Below are positions 62,162-64,000 of a DNA stretch of 64,000 nt, piece by piece. The stretch's first letter is position 1; each line of letters opens with the position of its first letter. Made by a program: the position numbers and the translations under genes. The stretch comes from JBKHYJ01 sp046565505. GTDB lineage: Bacteria; Acidobacteriota; Blastocatellia; UBA7656. Location: assembly GCA_046565505.1 (NCBI GenBank), contig JBKHYJ010000045.1, positions 88,183 to 152,182 on the forward strand, written 5' to 3'. The notes under the pieces are model-generated. The model was not told the origin of the DNA. It did not search any database and saw only the letters and a program-made list of their open reading frames with translations.

Positions 62162-63610
62162 ATGAAGAGTAAGTCGTACATGTTGCTGACGGCAGTCGTT
62201 TTATTGGCCGCCTGCTTGTTCGCCACTTCCGAGAGCAGCGCCAACTCGCCGGCCAAAAAAGAAGTCACCTTCAACAAAGACGTCGCGCCGATACTGTTTA
62301 AGAACTGCGCCGAATGCCACCGCCCCAACGACATCGCGCCGATGTCATTGATTACGTACAAGGAGGCGAGGCCGTGGGCGAGGTCGATAAAAGAGAAAGT
62401 CGTCACGCGCGAGATGCCGCCCTGGAGCGCCGACCCGCATTATGGCGAATTCTCCAACGACAAGCGACTCTCGCAAAAAGATATTGATACGATAGTCACG
62501 TGGGTGGATGGCGGGGCCAAGGAAGGCAACGCCAAAGACCTGCCGCCTACGCCCGAAGTGGCGAAAGGCGGCTGGACCATAGGCAAGCCCGACGTAGTTC
62601 TTCAGATGGGCGAAGAGTTCACCGTCGACCCGAGCGCGCCCGACAACTACATCAACTTTTTCATCCCGACGAACTTCAAAGAGGACATGTGGGTCCAGGC
62701 GGCGGAGATAATGCCCGGCAACCGTAAGGTAGTGCATCACGTCATCGCCTTCATACAGACCCCTCAAAACATGGCTAAGCGGGCCGAAGCCGCGAAGGCG
62801 ACCGGGCAGAAGCTCGGCGCGCGGGCCGCGAATGGGTCGATGTTCTACCTGGACGGCACGCTGAGGCGCGTACGCATGGATGCGCCTGTAACCGATAACA
62901 CCTGCGACCAGCCTTCGATGCAGAGGCGCGCGGGCGGCGGCAACAACGGCGAAGAGAACGAGGGCGCGCTGCTCGCGGGCTACGCGCCTGGGAAGGAAGT
63001 TGATGTGTTCCCCCCGGGCACGGCAAAGAAGGTCCCGGCCGGCTCCACGATAATGTTCCAGATGCACTATTCGAGCTTCAGGGGCTCACTCGACAAGCCG
63101 GAAAAAGACCGCACCAAGATAGGCATAATATTCGCCAAAGAGCCTCCCGATAAGATCATCTTCACGTCGGGCGTCGTGAACGCGACGTTCAAGATTCCGG
63201 CCGGGGCCGAAAACCATGAGGTCATGGCCTGCCAGACCCTCCCCCGCGACGTGCAGATAACCAGCTACATGCCGCACATGCACCTCCGCGGCAAGGACAT
63301 GAAGTATGAAGTCGTTTACCCGGACGGCAAGCGCGAAACGCTGCTCTGGGTGCCTAAGTTCAGCTTCAACTGGCAGGACATGTACTACTTGAAGAAGCCG
63401 CTCAATATCCCGAAAGGGTCGAAGCTGATCGTGACGGCCCACTTCGATAACTCCGCGAAGAACAAGTATAACCCGGACCCCAGGAAAGACGTTCGGTGGG
63501 GCGACCCTACCTACGACGAGATGATGATCGGTTGGATGGACATCCTTATGGATAATCCGGCCAAGCAGGTCAAGCCGGACGCCGGCGCGGGAGGCACCGG
63601 GCAGAATTAA
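62162..63610 (+). CDS. Cytochrome c / Cu-monooxygenase-like lipoprotein (copy 2)
   Basis: 482 residues, a paralogue of copy 1 over its whole length (the strings YKEARPWARSIKEKV and PHMHLRGK are identical, and FNKDVAP differs from FAKDVAP by one residue). The heme site is C49-A-E-C-H53 and the copper-type motifs are KVVHHVIAF and YMPHMHLRGKDMKYE. The N-terminus contains LLAAC (Cys18), a lipobox, so this copy is predicted to be lipid-anchored, unlike copy 1. AGGAGAG precedes the ATG. It follows copy 1 by 63 bases, so they share a transcript. Confidence 0.87.
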   Translation: MKSKSYMLLTAVVLLAACLFATSESSANSPAKKEVTFNKDVAPILFKNCAECHRPNDIAPMSLITYKEARPWARSIKEKVVTREMPPWSADPHYGEFSNDKRLSQKDIDTIVTWVDGGAKEGNAKDLPPTPEVAKGGWTIGKPDVVLQMGEEFTVDPSAPDNYINFFIPTNFKEDMWVQAAEIMPGNRKVVHHVIAFIQTPQNMAKRAEAAKATGQKLGARAANGSMFYLDGTLRRVRMDAPVTDNTCDQPSMQRRAGGGNNGEENEGALLAGYAPGKEVDVFPPGTAKKVPAGSTIMFQMHYSSFRGSLDKPEKDRTKIGIIFAKEPPDKIIFTSGVVNATFKIPAGAENHEVMACQTLPRDVQITSYMPHMHLRGKDMKYEVVYPDGKRETLLWVPKFSFNWQDMYYLKKPLNIPKGSKLIVTAHFDNSAKNKYNPDPRKDVRWGDPTYDEMMIGWMDILMDNPAKQVKPDAGAGGTGQN

Positions 63611-63636
63611 TCTCGGCCTTCGCGGGTCGATTGAGA

Positions 63637-63675
63637 GCGCCGGCCGCGGCTGAAATATTCACCTGCGGCCGGCGC
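63637..63675. terminator. Strong hairpin between copies 2 and 3, no T-run
   Basis: A perfect 11-bp stem (GCGCCGGCCGC 63637-63647 with GCGGCCGGCGC 63665-63675) and a 17-nt loop, 26 bases after the copy 2 stop. It lacks a T-tract, so termination is possible but not certain. Confidence 0.45.
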
Positions 63676-63807
63676 ATATTAATTAGCGGCCCGCGAATTT
63701 TATGCGCACTTTTAACCATGCCCTTTCGTATCTATTTATTCATGTCAACCTGAGTTCTGACTCTCTCGGCGTTTATTGACCCGCATGAAAATAGGAGGTT
63801 CCGAAGC

Positions 63808-64000
63808 ATGAAGAAGGGGCTTAAGCCATTAATAGTTTTCGCCTTCACGGCGGCATTTTTAATCTTTATATCGACCGCGAGCGCGAGCGACGCTGGTAAG
63901 AACAAAGCCGGCGTGACCTTTAACAAGGATGTCGCGCCCATCTTTTACAAGGACTGCGTGCAGTGCCACAGGCCGGGTGAGATCGCGCCGATGTCGTTGA
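63808..64000 (+). CDS. Cytochrome c / Cu-monooxygenase-like protein (copy 3), 3' end missing
   Basis: The first 64 codons are visible; the gene runs past the window. AGGAGG at 63793-63798 precedes the ATG. A signal peptide ends near STASAS, then [27 protein letters not shown] carries the heme site CVQCH and matches copies 1 and 2. No lipobox is seen. It is the third member of the tandem array. Confidence 0.85.
   Translation, partial: MKKGLKPLIVFAFTAAFLIFISTASASDAGKNKAGVTFNKDVAPIFYKDCVQCHRPGEIAPMSL

Noticed and set aside
1..64000. CRISPR arrays, insertion sequences, integrases, rRNA and tRNA
   Set aside because: I saw no regularly spaced direct repeats, no transposase or integrase motifs, and no rRNA-like sequence on either strand by reading. 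A tRNAscan or Rfam run was not possible.

Overview
The window is about 64 kb of GC-rich (roughly 60-65%) chromosomal DNA. I infer an environmental acidobacterium, probably near the Blastocatellia. The reasons are a TonB-dependent receptor with an N-terminal carboxypeptidase-regulatory domain, tandem cytochrome c/copper-monooxygenase-like secreted proteins, an exosortase H system, lipid A-core-type sugar genes showing an outer membrane, and very frequent ATA/AGG codons in a GC-rich background. No rRNA, tRNA, insertion sequence, prophage or CRISPR array was found.

Layout. 0-1.2 kb: end of an NHL-repeat protein, its terminator, and infA on the minus strand with what looks like an ATT start codon. 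1.5-10.8 kb: a protein quality-control block on the plus strand (dnaJ-like, clpB, a small conserved protein, an eRF1-fold baeRF/Balon-like protein, clpP, Hsp20, lon), opened by a strong sigma70-type promoter that overlaps an HspR/HAIR-like inverted repeat and closed by an intrinsic terminator. 10.8-17.3 kb: a minus-strand unit of FHA/zinc-ribbon protein, PP2C phosphatase, GH63-like glucosidase and a class D beta-lactamase. 17.4-23.4 kb: alpha-glucan/trehalose genes (GH133 debranching enzyme, treZ, malQ). 23.4-25.0 kb: a TIR domain fused to a thermolysin/protealysin (M4) fold whose zinc ligands are all lost; this is the most novel candidate. 25-28.6 kb: secreted metallopeptidase, VOC protein, rfbD and rfbB. 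29-31.2 kb: a CHRD protein with an IPTL-CTERM signal, exosortase H and its membrane partner. 31.2-42.1 kb: a Reeler-like secreted protein, glnE, waaF, an NDP-sugar pyrophosphorylase, thiolase, a PAF-acetylhydrolase-like enzyme and a ceramidase-like protein. 42.6-57.1 kb: TonB receptor, TPR protein, sulfite-oxidase-family enzyme, amidohydrolase, CocE/NonD hydrolase, TlpA-like protein, subtilase and ugd. 57.4-60.4 kb: a small conserved protein, a thioredoxin-fold fusion, and a UGSC-family selenoprotein with an in-frame TGA and a SECIS-like hairpin. 60.6-64 kb: three tandem cytochrome c/Cu-monooxygenase-like genes, the last cut by the window edge.

How the genes fit together. The first block is a stress regulon: disaggregase and co-chaperone, two ATP-dependent proteolytic components, a holdase and a probable ribosome-binding factor, plausibly under HspR-type control. 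The glucan block would process glycogen-like polymers toward trehalose (TreY is not in the window). rfbB, rfbD, waaF, the pyrophosphorylase and ugd supply the cell envelope. Many exported hydrolases and redox proteins point to an aerobic heterotroph that scavenges polymers. The selenoprotein implies that selA, selB, selC and selD exist elsewhere in the genome.
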